Of a stretch of 15,571 nucleotides of DNA, positions 1 through 7,100 are shown piece after piece. Under the pieces are notes generated by a model. It had not been told where the DNA came from. It ran no database searches and was given only the letters and a program-made list of their open reading frames with translations. The stretch's first letter is position 1, and every line of letters begins with the position of its first letter. The stretch covers positions 1-15,571 of the forward strand of contig JBBSGD010000043.1 of assembly GCA_038254435.1 (NCBI GenBank). The letters are read 5' to 3'. Both the position numbers and the translations under genes were made by a program. The DNA is from JBBSGD01 sp038254435. GTDB taxonomy: Bacteria; Actinomycetota; CADDZG01; WHSQ01.

Positions 1-1897
1 GGGTGGGCTGGACGCTCGGGGTGGGCTGGACGCTCGGGGTGGGCTGGACGCTCGGGGTGGGCTGGACGCTCGGGGTGGGCTGGACGCTCGGGGTGGGCTG
101 GACGCTCGGGGTGGGCTGGACGCTCGGGGTTGGCTGGACGCTCGGGGTGGCAGGAACCGTTGGGGGCGGCGGGTCGTCCGGCCCAACCACCACGTAGGTG
201 CAGCTCGCCTCCGCGCTCGGGTGCCCGACGTTGTCGACAACGTTCCCGGCGGCGATTACCAGCTCGTGCTGGCCCGGCTCGTTCGTGTCGAGGGCGACGG
301 ATCCGGCGTCGGCTCCGGCGAGGCCCGATTCGACGTCGCCGGCGGCCCAGGTGGCGTCCGCCAAGCTACCGGCTTCGACTGGGTCGGAGGGGCACGTCAG
401 GCTGAGGCTCGGGGGCGTTGCGTCGACGAAGACGGTGATCTCGGGAGCGGAGTTGGACTCGTTGCCCGCAGCGTCCTTGACCGTGACTCCGCTTATCACG
501 TGGGGCCCGCTCGTGTCGAACGTGAACGATGCCGGGTAGGAAGCCGGGTCTATTCCGCTGACCTCGTGACCGTCGCCCGGGTCCCGATCGCCGTTGTCCG
601 AAACGGTCGCGGTGACCGAGTCCGCATACCACGTCCCGGTGTCAGACGTGAACGCGGGCACGGGCACCGACACGGTGGGTGCGAAGGGCGCCAGGGTGTC
701 GGACTCGTCCACCGGGGGAGGAGGCTGTGGCTTGGGCGACACCGTCACGTCAAAGGTTGCGCTGTCGGTGAGACCGCCCGAGTCGGTGGCCGAACAGGTC
801 ACGGTGGTGTCCCCAAGGGACAGGTAGGAGCCCGACTGCGGCGAGCACGCCGGCTGAAGGGGCCCATCTTCGGCGTCGACGGCAGTCGCCTCGTAGGTGA
901 CCACCTGCCCTCCGGTGCCGTCGCCCACAACCGAAAAACTGGCCGGGACGGTCACGGTGGGCTCGACGTTGGGGGCCGGCGCGGACACCACGCTGACCGA
1001 GAAGTTGGCGTCCGAGAGATCGAAGATCGCGTCGACGCGAGTCCTCGGCTGCCCGAGAGCGATCTCTGCGGTGCCTTCGCTCTTGGGGGTGATCGTCACT
1101 GTCTCCATGCCGGTGCAGTCCTCGAACGTGACCTTGTCGGGAGCAACCGTGGCCACGCTCGAATCGGTGGATGCGAGTGGAAACGTGACCTCGTCGTTGT
1201 GCCCGAGCGGACACTCGCCCGAGGCGCTCTGGCCGAGGGCGTTGAACGAAAGAACCGTGCTGCCGGTGGCGCCGAAAGTGCCCAGCTCCATACGCGCCGC
1301 CGAGGGGCTCAGGCTGTTGTCCACAGTGATGACGCCGGGATCTCCGCCGTTCCCGTTCCCGTCGCCGTTCCCGTTCCCGTCGCCGTTCCCGTTCCCGTTC
1401 CCGTTCCCGTTCCCGTTCCCGTTCCCGTTCCCGTTCCCGTTCCCGTTCCCGTTCCCGTCGCCGTTCCCGTTCCCGTTCCCGTCGCCGTTCCCGGATCCCG
1501 AAGATCCAGCGGGTGTGGACGCGTCGCCGTGGAAGTCGCTCTTGACCGCCACCGGGTGGGGCCCGGGCTGGGAGCCGCCCTGCCCGCCGGCGGGAGAGGA
1601 AAGGGCCGGGGCGGCTGGCCCGGCGGGGCTCGCTCCTGCACCTGTGACGAACTGCGCCACAGCGCCGCCCGCAGTTGGGGGAGCTGTGCTCGTGGAGGAG
1701 GCCGGGCCCGTGCGCGGGACGCCGGGCAGAAAGATGGGGGGACCGGTCGGTGCCCCGAGGCGGGCGCGCGCCTGGGCCCCCCCTAGGTCCTGCTCGAGGG
1801 CGAGCTGAGCAACTGCTGCGATCCCAATGACAAGCGCCATCGCCACTCCGCCGAGGCTCGTGGCCATCGCTCCCTTGAGAGGACCTCTTGCGTTCAC
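1..1897 (-). CDS. Large secreted Ig/HYR-domain surface protein with Gly-Asn and PTPSVQ repeats (C-terminus outside window)
   Basis: Open minus-strand frame of about 632 codons without a stop, continuing past position 1. The chosen start is GTG at 1895-1897, with AAGGAG a few bases upstream; an in-frame ATG lies 10 codons further in. Residues 10-35 are a hydrophobic signal peptide or signal anchor. Then come a Pro/Ala/Ser-rich linker (about 40-130), about 24 Gly-Asn/Gly-Asp dipeptides (135-184), and a beta-rich domain with Cys229 and Cys261. A HYR-like domain (about 315-386) has Cys351 and Cys368 and the typical pattern AxDxEDG...VTCxAxDxxGLTDSATF. Two further Ig-like domains follow (404-493 and 494-571, with Cys502 and Cys566). 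A proline-rich stalk of PTPSVQ repeats starts near 584. HYR/Ig modules usually occur in adhesins or extracellular matrix proteins, so a surface structural role is inferred. No catalytic motif is visible. Whether the C-terminus is anchored cannot be seen here. Codon use fits the minus strand; longer plus-strand frames here are shadows. Confidence 0.82.
   Translation of the reverse strand, partial: MNARGPLKGAMATSLGGVAMALVIGIAAVAQLALEQDLGGAQARARLGAPTGPPIFLPGVPRTGPASSTSTAPPTAGGAVAQFVTGAGASPAGPAAPALSSPAGGQGGSQPGPHPVAVKSDFHGDASTPAGSSGSGNGDGNGNGNGDGNGNGNGNGNGNGNGNGNGNGNGNGDGNGNGDGNGNGGDPGVITVDNSLSPSAARMELGTFGATGSTVLSFNALGQSASGECPLGHNDEVTFPLASTDSSVATVAPDKVTFEDCTGMETVTITPKSEGTAEIALGQPRTRVDAIFDLSDANFSVSVVSAPAPNVEPTVTVPASFSVVGDGTGGQVVTYEATAVDAEDGPLQPACSPQSGSYLSLGDTTVTCSATDSGGLTDSATFDVTVSPKPQPPPPVDESDTLAPFAPTVSVPVPAFTSDTGTWYADSVTATVSDNGDRDPGDGHEVSGIDPASYPASFTFDTSGPHVISGVTVKDAAGNESNSAPEITVFVDATPPSLSLTCPSDPVEAGSLADATWAAGDVESGLAGADAGSVALDTNEPGQHELVIAAGNVVDNVGHPSAEASCTYVVVGPDDPPPPTVPATPSVQPTPSVQPTPSVQPTPSVQPTPSVQPTPSVQPTPSVQPTPSVQPT
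3..146. repeat. 18-bp tandem repeat, 8 copies, coding for PTPSVQ
   Basis: The unit GTGGGCTGGACGCTCGGG (plus strand) occurs eight times head to tail. All copies are identical except the last (129-146), which has one T for G. The array reaches the window edge and may continue. On the minus strand it encodes the hexapeptide PTPSVQ, a stalk-like Pro/Thr/Ser segment of the secreted protein. The unit is a multiple of three, so copy-number change would alter stalk length without breaking the frame. Confidence 0.97.
1349..1492. repeat. Hexanucleotide repeat coding for Gly-Asn/Gly-Asp
   Basis: About 24 head-to-tail hexamers: mostly GTTCCC on the plus strand (GGGAAC on minus, Gly-Asn), with four GTCGCC variants (GGCGAC, Gly-Asp) placed irregularly. 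The array forms a flexible, possibly ion-binding linker between the N-terminal linker and the first beta domain of the secreted protein. The near-identity of the units suggests recent slippage expansion. Like the 18-bp array, its unit preserves frame. Confidence 0.95.
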
Positions 1898-1973
1898 TTC
1901 GGGTCTCTCCTTAAAAACACGCTCGTCGCGCCTCCCATAGACAAGAGCATCGGCGCGCGCGGGGCCGCAATTT

Positions 1974-1989
1974 AGCCCCCGAAGGAGCT
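1974..1989 (-). terminator. Possible hairpin terminator after the amidase gene
   Basis: Just after the amidase stop (2003-2005), the minus strand reads AGCTCC-TTCG-GGGGCT. This is a 6-bp stem with one G-U pair, closed by a C(UUCG)G tetraloop, an unusually stable loop. Only AAATTG follows, not a U-tract, so termination is plausible but not established. It would separate the PHP-amidase pair from the secreted-protein gene. Confidence 0.4.
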
Positions 1990-2002
1990 TTCAGGCCCTC
2001 GT

Positions 2003-2905
2003 TCAGGAATTCCTTTCGCGCTTTGCGAGCCAGCGCTCGGCGGCTCCGGCGAGCGCTCGCGCGATGATGCTCTGGCCCCTCGCCGAGGCGGCGAGGTCGG
2101 CCTCGGGGGGGTCGGTGAGAAAGAGCGGCTCGGTGAGAACGCCGGGCATCCGGCTCGGCGCATCGTTGAAGCCCCGGCGGCGGGGGCCGAGAAGGTAGAG
2201 ATGACCGTAAGCCGAGGCCTCGGCCGAAAGCGCCGCCCCGCTGCCACCGGTGTCGGCCGTGACACCCCGGTCCGGGATCGTCAAACCGGCGCTCTTCCAC
2301 CCCTTCAGCAAGCCGTTCTGCACAAGCCGGGCAAGCCGTTCGTTGGCAGAGGCGAAGGGCCGGTCGGGATCGAAGTAGGTAGCCGTGCCGCCTACCGATG
2401 AATCTGTAAAGGCGTTGAAGTGAACCGAGATCAACAGATCGGCTCGGGACTGATTTGCGCAGTTCACCCTCGCCCGGATGTCGTGGTGGTCGCCCGCGAG
2501 CGTGTACGTGGTCCCCGTGATCTCGCTCGGGCTGAGGCGGGCCACCGACGAGTCCCTCGACCGCGACAGCACAACCCGGTCGCCTGCGCGCAGCAAGAGA
2601 TCCTTGAGCCTCAGCACGGTCGCCAGCGCAGCGTCCTTCTCCGCGATGGGAGTTGCGTTCGAGGTTTGTCCCGAAGTCCCGTGATCGAGGCCCCCGTGCC
2701 CCGCGTCCACGAACACAGTGGGCGTGCTGTTAGAAGCGGAGGCAGGGTCATAGACCATGCATGCCCCCTTTGCAAAGCGGTTTCGGTCGCCGAGCTGCGC
2801 CACGTTCCCACTCGACCTGGGCAAGTTGACGTACACCGTGACGGCGATCAAGCCGATGACCAAGACTGCGCCTATTGCAGCTCGGCCGCGCCCGGTGAGC
2901 CGCAC
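2003..2905 (-). CDS. N-acetylmuramoyl-L-alanine amidase (Amidase_3 family), membrane-anchored or secreted
   Basis: 300 aa. It predicts a zinc amidase that cuts the bond between N-acetylmuramic acid and L-alanine in peptidoglycan, acting outside the membrane. Residues 9-28 form one hydrophobic segment after a basic N-terminus, an uncleaved anchor or signal peptide. The catalytic domain runs from about 63 to 293. DAGHGG at 67-72 gives zinc ligand His70, IAEKD gives Glu89, SVHFNA at 160-165 gives His162, and TEP gives the likely catalytic Glu259. All the usual Amidase_3 landmarks are present, and the length is normal for a domain without SH3 or SPOR repeats. The ATG at 2905 lies 2 bp after the stop of the PHP gene, so the two are almost certainly co-transcribed. 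The role could be cell separation or wall remodelling; the sequence does not tell which. Confidence 0.93.
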   Translation of the reverse strand: MRLTGRGRAAIGAVLVIGLIAVTVYVNLPRSSGNVAQLGDRNRFAKGACMVYDPASASNSTPTVFVDAGHGGLDHGTSGQTSNATPIAEKDAALATVLRLKDLLLRAGDRVVLSRSRDSSVARLSPSEITGTTYTLAGDHHDIRARVNCANQSRADLLISVHFNAFTDSSVGGTATYFDPDRPFASANERLARLVQNGLLKGWKSAGLTIPDRGVTADTGGSGAALSAEASAYGHLYLLGPRRRGFNDAPSRMPGVLTEPLFLTDPPEADLAASARGQSIIARALAGAAERWLAKRERNS

Positions 2906-2907
2906 TC

Positions 2908-3948
2908 TCAGGACATCCGGGCCGTGACCGACCGGGCCCAGGACGTGAGCTCGTTGAGAGGCATGAAGTTGAGTATGCGCTGCCGCGGCGTCCCGGCCTC
3001 GATTACTGCCGCCAGTGCAAGGTCGATGAAATCGACCTCGCCGACATCGTGGGCATCGGTCCCTATCGAGATGCGGGCCCCGGCCTCGATGGCCAGCGGC
3101 AGGAGCTCCTCCCCTATGTCCTGACGGTTGGGGTGGGCGTCGAACTCAACTGCCTTGTCGAGTCGGGCGGCGAGCGCGAACACTCGCTCCCAGTCTGCGG
3201 TGAGGCCCGGCCTCCGATCCCACATCCGGCAGCGCGGGTGGCCCAGCACGTGCACGTGCGGATTGTTGAGTCCTGCGAGGTAGCGATCAGTTTGGTCCTC
3301 GGTGCGGCGCAGCTGCGAGTGGAACGAGCCCAGCACGAGGTCGAGGTCGGCGAGCGCGGCGGGCTCCATGTCTCCCTCCCCGGCCGGGCTGAGGTTCATC
3401 TCGATACCCCTCAGAATCCTGAGCGAAGCACCCTCACCCTTGAGCCGCTCGTTGAGCAACGCTATCGCCTTGCCTTGCCGGGCGAGCACCTGCTCGTTCA
3501 TGCCCCCGGCGATGGCAAGGCCCTTGGAGTGGTCGGTGACCGCCATGTACTCGTAACCTCGCTCGACGCAGGCCTGCGCCATGCCCTCGAGTTGCGCGCG
3601 TCCGTCGCTGTAGGTCGTGTGCATCTGCAAGTCGGCGCGAAGGGCTCGCTTCCACTCGGGATGGGCGGCGACCGTCGCCCTGGCCGAAGCGAGGGAGGAA
3701 AAGCCTCGGCGCACTGGGGGAGGCTCTGCCGGGGAGCTCTCTTGCATCATCTCTTCGATACGTGCCGCGACCCAAGGCCCAACGGCGGTCAGCTCGGTGA
3801 GCTCGCCGTCGGCGGCGATTTCCGCGGCCTCCTGCCCCCAGGTGAGCGCCGCCCCCGAAGCACGCTTCAGCGCCCGGCGCTTGTTGCCTTCGTGCTCGTC
3901 GGAGGCGCGCGCCAGGAGCTCGGCGAGCATGAGGTTTGTCACTGCCAT
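2908..3948 (-). CDS. HhH-PHP domain protein resembling DNA polymerase X without its polymerase core
   Basis: 346 aa. The N-terminus (about 7-70) resembles the 8-kDa/helix-hairpin-helix region of family X polymerases, including the hairpin-like LTAVGPWVAARIEE at 53-66. The PHP phosphoesterase domain (about 103-330) follows directly after a short Pro/Ala linker. PHP metal-ligand motifs are visible: DLQMH at 106-110 (Gln in place of the first His, as in many PolX PHP domains), TDH at 138-140, GIEM with Glu183, SFH with His210, GHPR with His237, and GTDAH with Asp298 and His300. Full PolX proteins are near 570 aa; here the nucleotidyltransferase palm and fingers are missing, so DNA synthesis is unlikely. 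A nuclease or phosphatase role, perhaps in DNA repair, is inferred from the motifs and from the helicase upstream. The start ATG has no clear Shine-Dalgarno, and a TACGAT box lies 9 nt upstream. Confidence 0.88.
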   Translation of the reverse strand: MAVTNLMLAELLARASDEHEGNKRRALKRASGAALTWGQEAAEIAADGELTELTAVGPWVAARIEEMMQESSPAEPPPVRRGFSSLASARATVAAHPEWKRALRADLQMHTTYSDGRAQLEGMAQACVERGYEYMAVTDHSKGLAIAGGMNEQVLARQGKAIALLNERLKGEGASLRILRGIEMNLSPAGEGDMEPAALADLDLVLGSFHSQLRRTEDQTDRYLAGLNNPHVHVLGHPRCRMWDRRPGLTADWERVFALAARLDKAVEFDAHPNRQDIGEELLPLAIEAGARISIGTDAHDVGEVDFIDLALAAVIEAGTPRQRILNFMPLNELTSWARSVTARMS

Positions 3949-3957
3949 GGGACTCGC

Positions 3958-3988
3958 ATCGTAAGAGCATGCCGCGACAACGAGTCAA
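3958..3988 (-). promoter_or_regulatory. Predicted promoter of the PHP-amidase pair
   Basis: On the minus strand TTGACT (3983-3988) and TACGAT (3958-3963) are separated by 19 nt, a fair sigma70/SigA-type match with a slightly long spacer. Only 9 nt separate the TACGAT box from the ATG at 3948. Transcription would therefore begin within a few bases of the start codon, giving a leaderless or near-leaderless mRNA. This fits the lack of a ribosome-binding site. Confidence 0.55.
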
Positions 3989-4069
3989 GTGTGGCGTCGG
4001 GACCCTAACTCCGGCTCGGTAACTCGCCTGTATACGCACAGTTGTTGCCGCCGTACGGGAAAGCCGTGC

Positions 4070-6130
4070 TCACGCCGACCAGAGCCGTCCCAGCAACTCA
4101 TCTACCGAGGCTCCGGCATCGACACCGGAGACCTCCGCATCGGACTCTCGGGCCGGAGCCTCGACCTCCTCGTCGAAGCAGGAGCGCGGACCGGCCGCGA
4201 GGAAGCGGGTCAGCTGAGCGTAGCTGTGCGCATCGCCGAGCCCCGGTGGACGGTGGTAGTAGCGCAGCGGCCAGTAGACGCACAGCGAGTCCTTCGCGCG
4301 CGTGAGCGCCACGTAGAGGAGGCGGCGCTCCTCCTCTATCTCGTCCTCGCTCCCGGTCGCCATATCGGACGGAATCATCCCGTCGGCTGCATGGATAAGG
4401 TGCACCGCTTCCCACTCACACCCTTTGGCCGAATGGATCGTCGAAAGGATGAGATAGTCGTCATCGAGGAGCGGAGGCCCTGCGTAGTCGCCGGTCGAAG
4501 CCGGAGGATCGAGCGTCAAGTCGACTATGAACCTGCCGCGCGACGAATAACCGGCGGCGATGCCCTGGAGCTGGTCAAGATCCTGCTTGCGCACCTGGGC
4601 GTTGTCGTAGCGGCGCTCGAGCACGGGATCGCACCACCTCCTGATCCGTTCCATCTCCGAGGCCGGACCGAGCTCACCTCGAACGCAGTCGGCAACGGCA
4701 GCACGGAACTCGTCCATCTGCTCGCAGGCGGGCCGGGGAACGGATAGCGGACCGTCGATCAAGGCGGCGAGCGGCTCGCGTCTCCGCGCGCCGGATTGCC
4801 CACCGCTGCGCGTCACTCCCAGCTCGGTAAGGACGCGCGTCGTGGTCGCCGCTCCGATCCCGTCAATGAGACCCAGCACCCGGAACCACGCAAGCTCGTC
4901 ACGCGGGTTCTCGAGAATGCGCAGAAAGGCAAGCATGTCCTTGACGTGTGCGGCCTCCAGGAACCTCAGCCCGCCGTACTTCACGAACGGGATGTTGCGC
5001 CGCGCGAGCTCGATCTCCAGGTGACTCGAATGATGTCCCGCGCGGAAAAGGACCGCCTGCTGCCTCAGAAGGAGCCCCCGTTCGCGCTGCTCGAGGATGC
5101 GGTCGCACACCGCGTCGGACTGCTGCGCTTCGTCGACGCAGGTCACGAGCGCCGGCCTGGCTCCCCCGGTTCGAGCAGTGAACAGGTACTTGTGGTAGCG
5201 CCTGACCGAGGCGGCTACCACCGCGTTGCTCGCGTCGAGAAGCGGCTGTGTCGAACGGTAGTTCTGCTCGAGCTTCACTATCGCGGCTCCGGGAAAGTGA
5301 TCCGGAAACTCGAGGATGTTGCGCACGGTGGCCGAACGGAATGAGTAGATCGCCTGAGCGTCGTCCCCCACCGCCGTGATGTTCGAGCAGCGCGACCTCA
5401 TGGCCCTGAGGATGTCCGCTTGCAAGCCGTTGGTGTCCTGATACTCGTCCACCAGGATGTGCTCGAAGAGGTCCCCGACTACCTGCCCGGCCCCCGGGGC
5501 CACCGCAAGGGCTCGCCACAAGAGGAGAAGGTCGTCGAAATCGAGGAGGCCGCGCTCCCTCTTACGAGCGGCGTAATCCTGGAAGATGGCGCGAATGGTG
5601 TCGGTCTCCTCGACGCACCACGGATAGAAGGTGGTCAGGACCTCGCTCAGCGGCATCTGCGAGTTTGCCGTGCGCGAGTAAATGGCGGCGAGCGTTTCCT
5701 TCTTCGGGCGGCGCTGGCCCTTGTCTGTTGCGTCGAGACTTCTGCGAACGATCCCAAAGAGGTCGGTCGTATCGGTCTGGTCCATGACCGTGAACTGCGC
5801 AGGAAGACCGAGTGACTGCCCGTAGATGCGAAGGAGCCGGTTGGCGACGGCGTGGAACGTCCCGCCCCACACCTTGGCGGCGATTGCACGAGAGGTGTGC
5901 CGTCCGGCCCGGTCGAGCATCTCCTTGGCAGCCCGCCGCGTGAAGGTGAGCAACAGAACGCGCTCGGGAGCGACGCCGCGCTGGATGAGGTGGGCGACCC
6001 TGCACGCAAGGGTCTTGGTCTTGCCGGTCCCAGCCCCCGCGACGACGAGCAAGGGCCCCTCGCCGTGCGTCACTGCGACACGCTGCGCCGGGTTCAGGCC
6101 CCCGATGGGAGAAGCGGCCTTATCGAACAT
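4070..6130 (-). CDS. UvrD/PcrA-like superfamily 1 DNA helicase
   Basis: 686 aa, an ATP-driven 3'-5' helicase by family. Motifs in order: Q motif LNPAQR (12-17), Walker A AGAGTGKT (31-38), motif Ia LTFTRRAA, TFHAVANRLLR (91-101), Walker B VDEYQD (227-232), motif III GDDAQAIYSFR (255-265), motif IV QNYRSTQ (289-295), motif V STIHSAKG (563-570) and motif VI LYVALTRAKD (605-614). It is a little shorter than typical PcrA/UvrD, and the C-terminal tail is acidic and low-complexity. The ATG at 6130 is preferred although the frame stays open to about 6790: the upstream part lies antisense to the deacetylase gene, and a TATTGT box sits 7 nt before this ATG. No exonuclease or AddB/AdnB partner is visible, so a general repair helicase is likelier than an end-resection complex. 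Which paralogue it represents (PcrA, UvrD2-like) cannot be settled by eye. Confidence 0.92.
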   Translation of the reverse strand: MFDKAASPIGGLNPAQRVAVTHGEGPLLVVAGAGTGKTKTLACRVAHLIQRGVAPERVLLLTFTRRAAKEMLDRAGRHTSRAIAAKVWGGTFHAVANRLLRIYGQSLGLPAQFTVMDQTDTTDLFGIVRRSLDATDKGQRRPKKETLAAIYSRTANSQMPLSEVLTTFYPWCVEETDTIRAIFQDYAARKRERGLLDFDDLLLLWRALAVAPGAGQVVGDLFEHILVDEYQDTNGLQADILRAMRSRCSNITAVGDDAQAIYSFRSATVRNILEFPDHFPGAAIVKLEQNYRSTQPLLDASNAVVAASVRRYHKYLFTARTGGARPALVTCVDEAQQSDAVCDRILEQRERGLLLRQQAVLFRAGHHSSHLEIELARRNIPFVKYGGLRFLEAAHVKDMLAFLRILENPRDELAWFRVLGLIDGIGAATTTRVLTELGVTRSGGQSGARRREPLAALIDGPLSVPRPACEQMDEFRAAVADCVRGELGPASEMERIRRWCDPVLERRYDNAQVRKQDLDQLQGIAAGYSSRGRFIVDLTLDPPASTGDYAGPPLLDDDYLILSTIHSAKGCEWEAVHLIHAADGMIPSDMATGSEDEIEEERRLLYVALTRAKDSLCVYWPLRYYHRPPGLGDAHSYAQLTRFLAAGPRSCFDEEVEAPARESDAEVSGVDAGASVDELLGRLWSA

Positions 6131-6137
6131 GCGTTCG

Positions 6138-6143
6138 ACAATA
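6138..6143 (-). promoter_or_regulatory. -10 box of a leaderless promoter for the helicase gene
   Basis: The minus strand reads TATTGT, then 7 nt, then the ATG at 6130. The TANNNT hexamer at this distance places the transcription start on or next to the A of ATG. No Shine-Dalgarno sequence and no convincing -35 are present. Confidence 0.6.
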
Positions 6144-6186
6144 CACTCCGGCCTCGAGCATCGGCCGGGTCTGCAGGGGCAGCCGA

Positions 6187-6192
6187 TAAACT
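6187..6192 (+). promoter_or_regulatory. -10 box of a leaderless promoter for the PIG-L deacetylase gene
   Basis: The plus strand reads TAAACT, then 7 nt, then the GTG at 6200-6202. This is the same geometry as the divergent helicase promoter on the other side of the 69-bp spacer. There is no good ribosome-binding site and no clear -35 element. Confidence 0.55.
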
Positions 6193-6199
6193 CGACGCC

Positions 6200-6979
6200 G
6201 TGTCGACGCTTGTGTTCTTTCACGCTCATCCCGACGACGAATCCATAGCCAGCGGCGGCAGCATCGCCAAGTACGCGGCAGAGGGCCACACGGTGATCGT
6301 CGTGTCCGCTACCGAAGGCGAGAACGGTGAGGTAGCAGAGGGCTTCCTGCGCCGGAACGAGACGCTGGCCGAACGCCGCCGCGCGGAGTTGCTGTCCGCG
6401 ACCCGCGTCCTCGGCGCGCACGAGACCCTGTTCCTCGGGTACACGGACTCGGGGATGATGGGCACCCCGGAAAACGAAGCCCCGGGATCCTTCTGGTCTG
6501 CCGGCGTAGATGAAGCAGCGCGGCGTCTGGCCCAGATCCTGACGGAGCGAGACGCCGACATCCTCACCGTGGACGACGCAAACGGAACCTACGGACATCC
6601 CGACCACATCCAGGTCCACCGTGTGGGCGTCAGGGCCGCGGAGCTGGCCGGCACCCCGCACGTCTTCGAACACGTCGTCGACCGTGACCGCGTGCAAAAG
6701 CTGGCGGAGCGGGTCGCCGAGGCCGGCATCGAGGGGCCCGCCGGAGACGACATGGCCGAGCTGGGCGTTCCGGGCGAGCTCGTGACCCACGACATCGACG
6801 TCGGCGACTACCTAGGTCTCAAGCGCTCTGCCATGGCGGCGCACGCGAGCCAGATCACCGAGACCTCCTTTTTTCTGAGCCTGCCCCCAGATCTCTTCGT
6901 CGAGGTGTGGGGCACCGAGAGCTTCGTGTTGCGCGGCGCAGAGCCCTCCCGGCCGACCAAGACGAGCCTCGTCGACTAG
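6200..6979 (+). CDS. PIG-L/LmbE family zinc N-deacetylase (MshB/Mca-like)
   Basis: 259 aa from GTG at 6200. PIG-L/LmbE proteins are zinc hydrolases that remove N-acetyl groups from GlcNAc-type sugars or cut related amides; the actinobacterial members MshB and Mca act in mycothiol synthesis and detoxification. Visible landmarks are the AHPDDE motif at 9-14 (zinc ligands His10 and Asp13), the glycine-rich ATEGENGE at 37-44, and GHPDH at 132-136 with third ligand His136. The substrate cannot be told: no mycothiol gene is nearby, and the N-terminus begins almost directly with the first beta strand, as is usual. The GTG is supported by a TAAACT box 7 nt upstream and by loss of homology before it. 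The gene is monocistronic and converges on lon. Confidence 0.9.
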   Translation: MSTLVFFHAHPDDESIASGGSIAKYAAEGHTVIVVSATEGENGEVAEGFLRRNETLAERRRAELLSATRVLGAHETLFLGYTDSGMMGTPENEAPGSFWSAGVDEAARRLAQILTERDADILTVDDANGTYGHPDHIQVHRVGVRAAELAGTPHVFEHVVDRDRVQKLAERVAEAGIEGPAGDDMAELGVPGELVTHDIDVGDYLGLKRSAMAAHASQITETSFFLSLPPDLFVEVWGTESFVLRGAEPSRPTKTSLVD

Positions 6980-7042
6980 TCCGCCCCAGCTTCTTTCACC
7001 AACCCCGTTTTCCGCACGGATTTGAGAAAGTTGGCGGGCGCG

Positions 7043-7082
7043 TCGGAAGCGGGCTCAAGGGGGGAGGAGAGCCCGCTTCCGA
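7043..7082. terminator. Bidirectional hairpin between convergent PIG-L and lon genes
   Basis: A perfect 14-bp inverted repeat, TCGGAAGCGGGCTC at 7043-7056 and its complement at 7069-7082, with a 12-nt purine loop. It lies wholly in the 121-bp gap between the PIG-L stop (6979) and the lon stop (7101). The position suits a shared transcription terminator for both strands. No T-run follows on either side, which is common for terminators of high-GC actinobacteria but leaves the mechanism open. Confidence 0.75.
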
Positions 7083-7100
7083 GAGGTGGGTAGCGCGCCT

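Noticed and set aside
3..146. CRISPR-like array
   Set aside because: Units are directly adjacent with no spacers and are in frame with a protein; it is a coding minisatellite.
221..1808. Long plus-strand frames with Val-Pro or Phe-Pro repeats
   Set aside because: They are antisense readings of the hexamer array and of the secreted-protein gene. They have no domain, ribosome-binding site or homology, whereas the minus frame has a signal peptide and Ig/HYR domains.
6131..6790. N-terminal extension of the helicase by 220 codons
   Set aside because: This part lies antisense to the well-supported PIG-L gene, shows no domain, and precedes a good start with a -10 box at 7 nt. High GC keeps antisense frames open.
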